In this document: one piece after another, positions 8,839 to 16,370 of the stretch
Layout of the letters: each line of letters begins with the position of its first letter
How positions within the stretch are numbered: the first letter of the stretch is position 1
DNA from: Streptomyces tsukubensis
Lineage (GTDB): Bacteria; Actinomycetota; Actinomycetes; Streptomycetales; Streptomycetaceae
Assembly: GCF_009296025.1 (NCBI RefSeq)
Contig: NZ_CP045178.1
Coordinates: 4,774,001-4,838,000 of the forward strand
Length of the DNA stretch: 64,000 bases
Reading direction: 5' to 3'
Program-made: the position numbers and the translations under genes
The notes under the pieces: generated by a model
What the model saw: only the letters and a program-made list of their open reading frames with translations
Database searches by the model: none
Told to the model about the DNA's origin: nothing

Positions 8839-10038
8839 CTAGCCGAAGAAGGACTTCAGCCGCTCGGCCGCGTCGGGCGCGAGGCCCATCTCCTCCATCC
8901 GCGCAGACCCCTCCGCCATCTCCGCCGTACGGTCGAACATCTCTGCCTCGTAGGCGGTGATGGCCGTGGTGAGATCGTCGCTGTGCTCCGAGACCGCCCG
9001 AGCCAGCAGGACGCCGTCCAGCATCGCCTGATTGGCGCCCTCACCCACCGGGGGCATCAGGTGTGCGGCGTCTCCCAGGAGGGTGACGTCCTGGCGTGAG
9101 CGCCACCGGGTGCCGACCGGCATGGCCTCGATGTTCCGCCCGACGAGCGAACCGGGGTCGCAGGCGTCGATCAGGCCGGTCAGCTCAGGGGCCCAGCCGG
9201 GGAACAGGGCGTGCAGACGGGTCACGGTGTCGGCCCACTCCGCGCCGCCGAACCGCTGACGGTCGATCCAGCCGTCGTCGGTGCGGAGCGTCACCGAGAC
9301 GCGGATGCTGCCGTCGCCGGACCGCTGCGCCCCCAGGTTCAGGTTGTCGCCCAGGGCCATCAGGCTGCCCGGTCCGACGAACTCCGCCACGTGCGGCTGA
9401 CGCCGGTCGGCGTCAACGATCGTCAGTTGCAGGTAGGCGGACAGGTGGACCGGCCGAGCGTCCGTGAGAAGGGCGCGGACGGTGGAGCGCCCGCCGTCCG
9501 CACCGACGAGGAGATCGCAGTCGGTCCTGTCACCGTCGGCGAAGAACAGCCGGTGGCCGCCTGCGGGCAGTTGCTCGGTGCCGGTCAGATGACGTCCCCA
9601 GCGCATGGCGGTCTCCGGCACCCTGGACATCAGCATCTTTCGCAGAGCCCCGCGGTCGACCTCCGGCCGGCGGCCGCTGCCCGGCTCGGGGGCGTGCCGC
9701 GCCACGGTGTCGCCGGCCGGGTCGAGAATCCGCAGGGCCTCGCCCTCGGGCCGGGACTCGGCCCGAAACGCGTCGGCCAGCCCCAGCTCCGCCAGGGCGC
9801 GCTGCCCCGACTCGGGGTGCAGATCGAGTGAGCCTCCCTGCGCGCGGGCGTCGAGGCCGGTGTCCCGCTCGTACACGGTGGCCGGGATTCCCCGGCTGTG
9901 CAGCATCCCTGCCAGCACCAGACCTCCGATCCCGCCGCCGACGACGGCGATCCTCGGCTTCCTGGTCGTGCCGGTCGCGTCGGTCGCGTCGGTTGTGTCG
10001 GTTGTGTCCGCCGTGTCCGTCGTGTCCGTCGTGTCCAT
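8839..10038 (-). CDS. FAD-dependent monooxygenase (TetX-like aromatic hydroxylase family)
   Basis: This is a 399-residue group A flavin monooxygenase. It shows the FAD-binding GGGIGG motif near residues 35-40, the DG motif (LLVGADGGRSTVR) and the GD motif (LLGDAAHLMPPVGEGANQAMLDG), in the order seen in TetX and p-hydroxybenzoate hydroxylase relatives. The first 24 residues are an Asp/Thr tandem repeat (DTTDTTDTAD...) encoded by a GTGTCCGTC-like minisatellite. This is unusual ahead of a Rossmann fold, but the start is supported by GGAGGA directly upstream. It is divergent from a TetR regulator with a perfect palindrome between them, so repression by that regulator is likely. The substrate could be an antibiotic or another aromatic compound. 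Confidence 0.9.
   Translation of the reverse strand: MDTTDTTDTADTTDTTDATDATGTTRKPRIAVVGGGIGGLVLAGMLHSRGIPATVYERDTGLDARAQGGSLDLHPESGQRALAELGLADAFRAESRPEGEALRILDPAGDTVARHAPEPGSGRRPEVDRGALRKMLMSRVPETAMRWGRHLTGTEQLPAGGHRLFFADGDRTDCDLLVGADGGRSTVRALLTDARPVHLSAYLQLTIVDADRRQPHVAEFVGPGSLMALGDNLNLGAQRSGDGSIRVSVTLRTDDGWIDRQRFGGAEWADTVTRLHALFPGWAPELTGLIDACDPGSLVGRNIEAMPVGTRWRSRQDVTLLGDAAHLMPPVGEGANQAMLDGVLLARAVSEHSDDLTTAITAYEAEMFDRTAEMAEGSARMEEMGLAPDAAERLKSFFG
9967..10035 (-). repeat. Minisatellite encoding an Asp-Thr-Thr tandem repeat
   Basis: Short tandem units related to GTGTCCGTC/GTCGGTTGT encode D-T-T, D-T-A and D-A-T triplets at the N-terminus of the FAD monooxygenase. Such a tract can change length by slippage without a frameshift because the unit is a multiple of three. 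Confidence 0.7.
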
Positions 10039-10060
10039 GGGGTCCTCCAGCCGCTTTGTT

Positions 10061-10077
10061 TCCGTACAGTGTACGGA
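10061..10077. promoter_or_regulatory. Perfect 17-bp palindrome TCCGTACAGTGTACGGA, TetR operator candidate
   Basis: Two perfect 8-bp arms surround one central base. The site ends one base before the ATG of the TetR gene and lies 22 bp upstream of the monooxygenase start. On the minus strand TACACT within it could serve as a -10. Position and perfect symmetry suit autoregulation plus control of the divergent monooxygenase. Confidence 0.75.
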
Positions 10078-10797
10078 ATGGTGGCGGCGTACGGTAATGC
10101 TGTGGAGCTGATCTGGGAGCGCCCCGAACCGCGCGGCCGCACGGTGGTCCCCGTCGACCGGGGCAGGATCGTGGCCGCCGCTGTCGCCCTGGCCGACGCC
10201 GAGGGGCTGTCCGGGCTGTCGATGCGCAAAGTCGGTGCCGAACTACAGGTCAGCCCGATGCGGCTGTACGGCTATGTCGCCACCAAGGACGAACTGCTCG
10301 ACCTGATGGTCGACGCGGTCTACGACGAGATCGTGGCCGGACTCGGCGACTCACCCGAGTGGGAGGAGGCCCTCCTCGCGATCGCCGTCACCACCCGGGA
10401 CAGCGCACTGCGGCACGAGTGGTTCGTCGAACTGATCGGCGGCAGGCCGCACCTGGGCCCCAACGCCCTGATGGTGATGGAATCCACCGCCGCCGCCCTG
10501 GCCCGCGCGCTGGGACCGGACGGCGCCGACCGCGTCATGGCGGCCCTCGGTGTCTTCAACGCCTACCTGGTCGGCGCGGTCCGCAACGAGGTCACCGAAG
10601 TACGCGTCAGCCGGGAGAGCGGCACCGATGAGGCGCAATGGCAGGCGTCGGTCGGGGCCTACCTCGGTCGTCGGCTCGCGACCGGGCGCTATCCGACGAT
10701 GGAGCGGATTCTCAAGGGGAAACCGGAGAGCGACCCCGCCGGGACATTCGCCGAGGAAGTCGCCATCATCGTCCGCGGAGTGACCCACAGCGGGTGA
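10078..10797 (+). CDS. TetR/AcrR family transcriptional regulator
   Basis: This is a 239-residue protein from the ATG at 10078. The N-terminal helix-turn-helix reads RIVAAAVALADAEGLSGLSMRKVGAELQVSPMRLYGYVATKDELLDLMVDAV, the pattern of TetR regulators whose ligand domain is of the TetR C-terminal type. The rest is helical. The ATG touches the palindromic operator, so the message may be leaderless. A GTG at 10102 (VELIWERPEPRG) is an alternative start. It probably represses itself and the divergent FAD monooxygenase and responds to that enzyme's substrate. Confidence 0.9.
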   Translation: MVAAYGNAVELIWERPEPRGRTVVPVDRGRIVAAAVALADAEGLSGLSMRKVGAELQVSPMRLYGYVATKDELLDLMVDAVYDEIVAGLGDSPEWEEALLAIAVTTRDSALRHEWFVELIGGRPHLGPNALMVMESTAAALARALGPDGADRVMAALGVFNAYLVGAVRNEVTEVRVSRESGTDEAQWQASVGAYLGRRLATGRYPTMERILKGKPESDPAGTFAEEVAIIVRGVTHSG

Positions 10798-10857
10798 CCT
10801 CGGCGGTCACCCGATACCGGCGCGGAAAAGTGGATCGTCGTCGTCCTCGGCCGCCCC

Positions 10858-13800
10858 TCACCCCGCCGCCAGCCCCGCGCCCTCCGGCAGATCCGCCGGC
10901 AGCAGTGAGCGCAGGTCGTCCACGCTCGGGGTGGTGATCGTTCCGATGCGGCGGGCCTGGCGCGTCATCATCGATTCCAGGGTCTTGCGGGCCGTGCGGG
11001 CGTTGCCGAACGAGCGGTCCCTGGGAAGGTGGGACACGTACGTGCGCAGGGCCTCCAGGGTTTCCGGGGCGCAGTCGTAGCCCGAGGCTGTCGCGTAGCT
11101 GTTCATGATGGCGACCAGTTCGTCGCTTGAGTAGTTCTCGAACTTCACCGAGCGGGCGAAACGGGAGGCCAGACCTGGGTTCGAGGCCAGGAAGCGGTGC
11201 ATCTCCTCCGTGTAGCCCGCGGCGATGACCACTACCTCGTCGCGGTGGTCCTCCATCAGTTTCAGCAGCGTGTCGACCGCTTCCCTGCCGAAGTCCGATC
11301 CCGCGTTCTCCGGCGTGAGCGCGTACGCCTCGTCGATGAACAGCACCCCGCCCATGGCGCTCTCGAACGCCTCCTTCGTGAGCTGCGCCGTGTGGCCCAC
11401 ATAGCGGCCCACCAGGTCCGCCCTCGCCACCTCCACGAGCTGGCCCGTCCTCAGTACGCCCAAGGAGTGCAGCAGGTCCGCGTAGAGCCTGGCGATCGTG
11501 GTCTTACCCGTACCGGGCGGGCCCTCGAAGACCAGGTGGTGGCTGATCTTCGGGGTGGGCAGGCCCACCGCCTGCCGCTGCCTCGTCGCGGAGAGGAGGG
11601 TGACCAGGTCGGTGACCTCACGCTTCACGGCGTGCAGCCCCACCATCGCGTCCAGCTCCGCCAGCAGTTCGTCCGCGCCCCGGCCGTCCTCGGTCTGACC
11701 GGCCGCCGACTCGTCAGCGACGTCCTCCGGCAGCAGCAGCGACAGATCCGTCCAGGCCGGGTCCGGCTGCGAACCGAGACGGTAGGCCTGTCTGTCCACC
11801 ATCTCCTCGAACACCTGGCGCGCCGCACGGCCGTTGCCGAACCCGGCGTCCCGCGGCATCCGCTCGTAGTGTCTGGCGAGGGCGTCCAGGGTGCTCGGGT
11901 GCAGCTCGTAGCGGTGCGCCGCGCACATGTTCTCCGTGATGGTGACGAGTTCGGCGACGGAGTAGTTGGCGAACTCGATGGTGCGCGTGAAACGGGAGGC
12001 CAGCCCCGGGTTGGAGGAGAGGAACAGGCCGATCTCGTCGGTGTAACCGGCGACGATGACCACCACGTCGTCCCTGTGGTCCTCCATCAGCTTCAGCAGC
12101 GTGTCGATGGCCTCCTTGCCGAAGTCGGCGCCGGAGCCCTTGCTGTCCGACAGCAGCGTGTACGCCTCGTCGACGAACAGCACACCGCCGATCGCCTCGT
12201 TGAACGCGTCGGTCGTCTTGATGGCCGTACCGCCGATGACCTGCGCGACCAGATCCGCGCGCGACACCTCCACCAGATGGCCCGAGGGCAGTACGCCGAG
12301 ATCGGCCAGGATGCCCCCGTACAGCCGGGCCACCGTGGTCTTACCCGTGCCGGGCGGGCCCGAGAAGGCCAGATGGCGGCTCATCGGCGGGGCCGGCATA
12401 CCGAGGCTGGCGCGGCGCTGAGCGAGCTGGTTCAGGTTGATCAGGGTGCGCACCTGGTGCTTGACGTCGCCGAGCCCGACCAGCGACTCCAGCTCCACCA
12501 AGGGGCCCTGCGGCTCCTTCGCCCCCGACTCGGTGGCCGCACCCTCCGCCGCGAGGTCGACCGCCGTCTCGCCCCAGGCGTCCTCCACCGAGTTGCCGCT
12601 GCTGATGAGCCGCTCGACGGTGAGCCGCTCCGACGCCCTGGTCTGCTTGAGCCCCGACCCGCGGTTGTCCCGTACGGCGCAGTCGTCGAGCGCGACCTGC
12701 TCGGAGCTGTCGACCCGTACACCGTCGCCCGTGCAGCCGCTCACCTGGCAGCTGTCCATCGTCGCTCGGCCGCCGTTGGCGATCAGCACACCGTGGGCCG
12801 AGGCACCTGTCACATGCGTCCTGGTCGCGGTCATCTCGCCGCCACTGTCCACATGCAGGCCGGTGGCGCTGCCCCCGTCGATGTGGCAGTCACGGAGCGT
12901 GGCCCGCCCTTCGGGGCCGACCCAGACACCCGCCTGGCCCGCTGCGCGCAGCACACCGTCCGCCACCTCGGGCGCACCGCCGTTCCCGACGTACACACCC
13001 GCGCCCCCCGCGCCATCGACCGTGCAGTCGTGCAGCCGGCCCCGGCCGTCCTCAAGGACCTCCACCCCGTGCCCGCCCGCGCCGATGATCCGCGCCCTGC
13101 GCAGCAACGGATCCGCGCCGGTGCGTATGGAGACGCCGACACCCACCGCGTCCAGCACCTCCATACGGTCGAACTCCGCCGAGGACTCCTCCGTCAGCAG
13201 CACGGAGCCCGCCTTGTCGGCGCAGCCCCGTACGGTCGTGTCGGTGAGCAGCGGCGCACTGGAGCCGTTCACCCGGATCGCCGCGACGGCGGCGGTGTTG
13301 AACTCGCAGCCGTCGAAGGTGCCTCGGGCGCGTTCCGTCACCGCGAGGCCGTTGCCCTTGGTCCTCGCGGTGGTGCAGCGCAGCAGCTCGGGGTCGGCGC
13401 CCGCCGACAGCACGATGCCGGGGCCCGATGTGTCGGTGATCGTGACATCCTCCAGGCTCGGCCTGGAGCTGCTGGTCACATAGACGCCGACCGACGTGTC
13501 GTGCAGCGTGGTACGGACCACACGCGTGCCGCACCTGCCCTCCAGCGCGATGGCCGGCTTCTCCGTGCCGGAGATGTCGCACTCCTCGATCCGGCCCTGA
13601 GCCTCACCGTTGGCCAGCACGCCGTTGCCCTTGGCGTCCCGCATACGGCAGCCGCGCACGGTCGTACGGGCCTGCTCACCGAGTACCACCGCCGAGGTGC
13701 CCAGATGCTCGATCAGGCAGTCCGCGACGACGCTCTCCGCGGACGAGGTGTCCACCACGCCCGCGCCCTGCGGGTTGGAGACCCGGCAGCCGCGCATGGC

Positions 13801-14172
13801 CAGCGAACCGCTCTCCCTCGCCAGGATCGCCGTCCAGCCCGAACCCACCACCGTGCAGCCGTCCATGGCCACCTGGCCGCGCGGCGCGTCCACCACGGGA
13901 AGGTCCTCGCTGCCGCCCCGCAGCACCAGATCGGTCAGCATCACCGCGTCCGCGACCAGGACGACCGCGGTACCGCGCGGCGGGCAGATCTCGACGCTGC
14001 CGCGCTCCCCGTCGGCGACGATGGTCAGCCGCGTCTTCACGGTCAGATTCTCCCGGTAACGGCCGGGCTTGACGCGGATGACGGCTCCGGTGCGCGCCTG
14101 CGCCAGGGCCTCGCCGATCGTCGGGAAAGTGTCCGTCCCGTCCGGGTCGACCCTGAGCAACTGCCGTGACAC
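10858..14172 (-). CDS. Beta-helix / twin AAA+ ATPase (CbxX/CfxQ type, EccA-like)
   Basis: This is a 1,104-residue fusion. Residues from about 20 to 520 form a long series of parallel beta-helix (pectate-lyase-like) repeats with recurring short G-V and D-C units such as VEDVTITDTSGPGIVLS, and no visible catalytic residues. Two CbxX/CfxQ-type AAA domains follow. The first has Walker A GPPGTGKTTVARLYG (Lys611) and Walker B GVLFVDEAYTLL. The second has GPPGTGKTTIARLY (Lys890) and GVLFIDEAYALT. Mycobacterial EccA carries one such AAA domain after a TPR region, so this is an EccA-like protein with a different N-terminal scaffold and a doubled ATPase. The start is a GTG at 14172 preceded by GAGGAGG. 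It diverges from mycP at the edge of the secretion locus and probably remodels or delivers secretion substrates in the cytosol. Confidence 0.9.
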   Translation of the reverse strand: MSRQLLRVDPDGTDTFPTIGEALAQARTGAVIRVKPGRYRENLTVKTRLTIVADGERGSVEICPPRGTAVVLVADAVMLTDLVLRGGSEDLPVVDAPRGQVAMDGCTVVGSGWTAILARESGSLAMRGCRVSNPQGAGVVDTSSAESVVADCLIEHLGTSAVVLGEQARTTVRGCRMRDAKGNGVLANGEAQGRIEECDISGTEKPAIALEGRCGTRVVRTTLHDTSVGVYVTSSSRPSLEDVTITDTSGPGIVLSAGADPELLRCTTARTKGNGLAVTERARGTFDGCEFNTAAVAAIRVNGSSAPLLTDTTVRGCADKAGSVLLTEESSAEFDRMEVLDAVGVGVSIRTGADPLLRRARIIGAGGHGVEVLEDGRGRLHDCTVDGAGGAGVYVGNGGAPEVADGVLRAAGQAGVWVGPEGRATLRDCHIDGGSATGLHVDSGGEMTATRTHVTGASAHGVLIANGGRATMDSCQVSGCTGDGVRVDSSEQVALDDCAVRDNRGSGLKQTRASERLTVERLISSGNSVEDAWGETAVDLAAEGAATESGAKEPQGPLVELESLVGLGDVKHQVRTLINLNQLAQRRASLGMPAPPMSRHLAFSGPPGTGKTTVARLYGGILADLGVLPSGHLVEVSRADLVAQVIGGTAIKTTDAFNEAIGGVLFVDEAYTLLSDSKGSGADFGKEAIDTLLKLMEDHRDDVVVIVAGYTDEIGLFLSSNPGLASRFTRTIEFANYSVAELVTITENMCAAHRYELHPSTLDALARHYERMPRDAGFGNGRAARQVFEEMVDRQAYRLGSQPDPAWTDLSLLLPEDVADESAAGQTEDGRGADELLAELDAMVGLHAVKREVTDLVTLLSATRQRQAVGLPTPKISHHLVFEGPPGTGKTTIARLYADLLHSLGVLRTGQLVEVARADLVGRYVGHTAQLTKEAFESAMGGVLFIDEAYALTPENAGSDFGREAVDTLLKLMEDHRDEVVVIAAGYTEEMHRFLASNPGLASRFARSVKFENYSSDELVAIMNSYATASGYDCAPETLEALRTYVSHLPRDRSFGNARTARKTLESMMTRQARRIGTITTPSVDDLRSLLPADLPEGAGLAAG

Positions 14173-14520
14173 GCTGGGACCTCCTCGTTGTGGTGCGCGC
14201 CGGCCCCGTCGACCTGTGCATGGGGCGCGGTCGTGGGGGTGTGGTCAGAGGGACGCGCACTCGTTGCAGGTTACGGGAACCTCTTGTCGTCAGCCAGGCA
14301 TGTCAGGGGTTCACCACCTCACGGGGCTCCGGCGTCGGTCAATGGCCGCGCCCCTCGCGCCCGGTGGCCCCGCCCCCGCGCCCGGTGGCCCCGCCCCACG
14401 GCCGACGTGGCCGCCCCGCCGTCGGCCGGGCACGCCCCGTCGTCTGCCTGCTCCGTCCCCGCCATCATCCGCTCCCGCCCGCGCCGACCGGCCCCGGCGT
14501 TCACCACGTAGCATGCGCAC
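14173..14520. other. Intergenic region between the divergent AAA ATPase gene and mycP
   Basis: The 348 bp hold no credible gene. Visible elements are an inverted repeat AGGTT-N5-AACCT at 14268-14282 (a possible operator), an exact 21-bp tandem duplication at 14355-14375 and 14376-14396, and a hairpin with 8-bp arms at 14400-14407 and 14420-14427. Divergent promoters must lie here, but I could not assign convincing -35/-10 pairs. Confidence 0.5.
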
Positions 14521-15891
14521 ATGCGACGAGCAGCTCCCTCTCACCGTCATCCGGTGCCACGGGCGGTGGCCGCCGCGGTGCTGGCCGCGCTCACGCTGGC
14601 CGCAGGAGCCGGCCAGGCCGCCGCGGCGGACGTGCAACTCCCCGCCGTCACCTCCGTACTGCCCGCCGGTGAACCGTGCGCGAAGGCCTCCACCGACAAG
14701 GCCGAACAGCGGCCGTGGTCCTGGCAGCCTTTGGGCATGACCAAGGCCTGGCAGTTCAGCGAGGGCGCCGGGGTGACCGTCGCGGTCGTGGACACCGGCG
14801 TCGGGACCGACATCCCCGCCCTGTCAGGACGGGTCCAGGCGGTCGGCGGGGCGGGCGAGGACTGCGTGGGCCACGGCAGCTTCGCCGCAGGGCTCATCGC
14901 CGCCGCACCGGGCAAGGGCGTCGGGGTGGCGGGACTCGCCCCGCGCGCCGACATCCTGGCGATACGCGGCACGGACACCCGAGGTGAGACGACCCCGCAG
15001 CAGCTCGCGGCCGGTATCCGTACGGCGGCCGACCAGGGCGCCGGGGTCATCTACGTCGGGCGGGCCGTCGCCACGGGCAAGGACGAACTGACCGAAGCCG
15101 TCGCGTACGCGTCCGAGAAGGACTCCCTTGTCGTCGCGCCCAACGTCCCCGACTTCCTCCCCAAGGACAGCGGTACGGGCAAGACCGTCGCACCCGCGCC
15201 CTGGTACTGGCCGGGTGCCGCGCCGGGAGCCCTCTCCGTCGTGGACTACGGCCCGGGTGGGCAGCGCCCCGAGACCGCGCCGCCCGCGCACAACGCGGAC
15301 CTGTCGGCCCCCGGCGACGCGGTGGTCAGCGTCGGACCCACCGGCTCCGGCCACTACTTCGGCTCCGGCTCGTCGTTCGCCGCCGCGCACGTGGCGGGCG
15401 CCGCCGCACTCGTCAGGGCGCGGCACCCGAAGATGTCGGCCGAGGACGTCGCCCGCCAGCTCACGGTGGCCGGCTACCCGGAGGAGCCCCCGCGGCTCGA
15501 CCCGTACGGCGCGCTGACAGCACTCCTCACCGACAAGCAGGGCGCCCCGCCCAAGGAGGCCGCCGCGCACGTTCCCCCGGCGACCCCGACGGCACCGCGC
15601 AACCGTGCGTTGGTGATCGCGAGTGCGGGCGGTGGCCTGTTGCTGCTGGTGGCAGGCGGCACGGTGGTGATCCCTCGGGGGCGCGCCAGGGGATGGCGGC
15701 CCGGTGGGGTGGACGGAGCGGACGGGGTGGACGGAGCGGGCGGGGCGCCCGTGGGGGCGCCCAAGGGGGAGGCGTCGGGCTCCGGCGAGGGGACGGGCCC
15801 CGGTGAGGGGTCGGGCTCCGGCGAGGGGTCGGGCCCCGGTGAGGGGTCGGGCTCCGGTGAGGGGAAGCGGCCTTCCGGTCAAGCCGGTTGA
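14521..15891 (+). CDS. mycP: Type VII secretion-associated serine protease mycosin (MycP)
   Basis: This is a 456-residue subtilisin-family (S8) protease anchored at the outer face of the membrane. A signal peptide covers residues 1-36 (basic N-terminus, AVLAALTLAAGAGQAAAA). The catalytic triad is Asp91 (VVDTGVG), His118 (GHGSFAAG) and Ser285 (GSGSSFAAAHVAG), with a probable oxyanion Asn208. A C-terminal transmembrane helix (ALVIASAGGGLLLLVAGGTVVI) is followed by a cytosolic tail of GSGEG/GPGEG repeats. Mycosins are core stabilising components of ESX systems. The ribosome site is weak. It converges with eccC on a hairpin terminator. Confidence 0.95.
   Translation: MRRAAPSHRHPVPRAVAAAVLAALTLAAGAGQAAAADVQLPAVTSVLPAGEPCAKASTDKAEQRPWSWQPLGMTKAWQFSEGAGVTVAVVDTGVGTDIPALSGRVQAVGGAGEDCVGHGSFAAGLIAAAPGKGVGVAGLAPRADILAIRGTDTRGETTPQQLAAGIRTAADQGAGVIYVGRAVATGKDELTEAVAYASEKDSLVVAPNVPDFLPKDSGTGKTVAPAPWYWPGAAPGALSVVDYGPGGQRPETAPPAHNADLSAPGDAVVSVGPTGSGHYFGSGSSFAAAHVAGAAALVRARHPKMSAEDVARQLTVAGYPEEPPRLDPYGALTALLTDKQGAPPKEAAAHVPPATPTAPRNRALVIASAGGGLLLLVAGGTVVIPRGRARGWRPGGVDGADGVDGAGGAPVGAPKGEASGSGEGTGPGEGSGSGEGSGPGEGSGSGEGKRPSGQAG
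15778..15869 (+). repeat. GSGEG/GPGEG tail repeats in mycP
   Basis: Alternating units of about 15 bp (ggctccggcgagggg-like and ggccccggtgagggg-like) encode GSGEG and GPGEG pentads after the transmembrane helix. The tail is low complexity and likely variable in length between strains. Confidence 0.75.
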
Positions 15892-16370
15892 CGCGGACGG
15901 GCGCTTGCCCTTGAAGGCGCAGGCCCGAGCCCAGGTGTAGGCCCAGGGCCCATGCCCTGGCCCACGCGTGGGCGGTGACGGCGAGGCGGGCGATGGGCCG
16001 GGTGCCGTCGCTGAACAGCGTGTGCCACCCGTCCCCGCCCCGGTGCGGGTGCCTCTACCACCCGCCCTCGCCCCGGTGCGGGTACCGGTGCCTGCGCCGG
16101 TCCACGACCGCTACAGGGCCCGACAGGCCCGTACGCCGTACGGCCCACCGGACAGAAAACGGCGGGCCCGGCGCCAGATACGCACGCCGGGCCCGCCGCC
16201 CACTCACCGGGACCCCTTGGGGCCGCCGCTCACTCACTGGAAGCCCCCGGGGAGCACCGCTCACTCGGGGGAACTCGCGGCTGGCGCCCCCGGGAAGCAC
16301 CGTGGCCCCCGGGAAGCACCGCGCCCCGCAGCAGGGCCGCCGCCCCAGGGCCGCCGCCCCAGGGAACCCC
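15892..16370. other. Intergenic region between convergent mycP and eccC
   Basis: I see no gene in these 479 bp. They contain several short direct repeats (for example GCCCCGGTGCGGGT at about 16035 and 16070, and GGGCCGCCGCCCCAG near 16338-16366) and one strong hairpin, listed separately. Confidence 0.55.
16161..16197. terminator. Bidirectional hairpin terminator between mycP and eccC
   Basis: A perfect 13-bp stem, GGCGGGCCCGGCG (16161-16173) with CGCCGGGCCCGCC (16185-16197), encloses an 11-nt loop. It is preceded by GAAAAC on the plus strand and lies between two convergent genes. There is no U-tract, as is usual in streptomycete terminators. Confidence 0.75.

Noticed and set aside
12600..14170. 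Beta-helix part of the AAA protein as an active pectate lyase
   Set aside because: It has the repeat pattern of the fold but no calcium-binding or catalytic Arg/Asp cluster that I can see, and no signal peptide.
14355..14396. Exact 21-bp tandem duplication upstream of mycP as an operator
   Set aside because: It is a pure direct repeat of low-complexity CG-rich sequence without dyad symmetry. It is better explained by slippage.
15892..16160. Small genes in the mycP-eccC gap
   Set aside because: The open frames there are Pro/Arg-rich, lack ribosome sites and overlap the tail repeats or the terminator.
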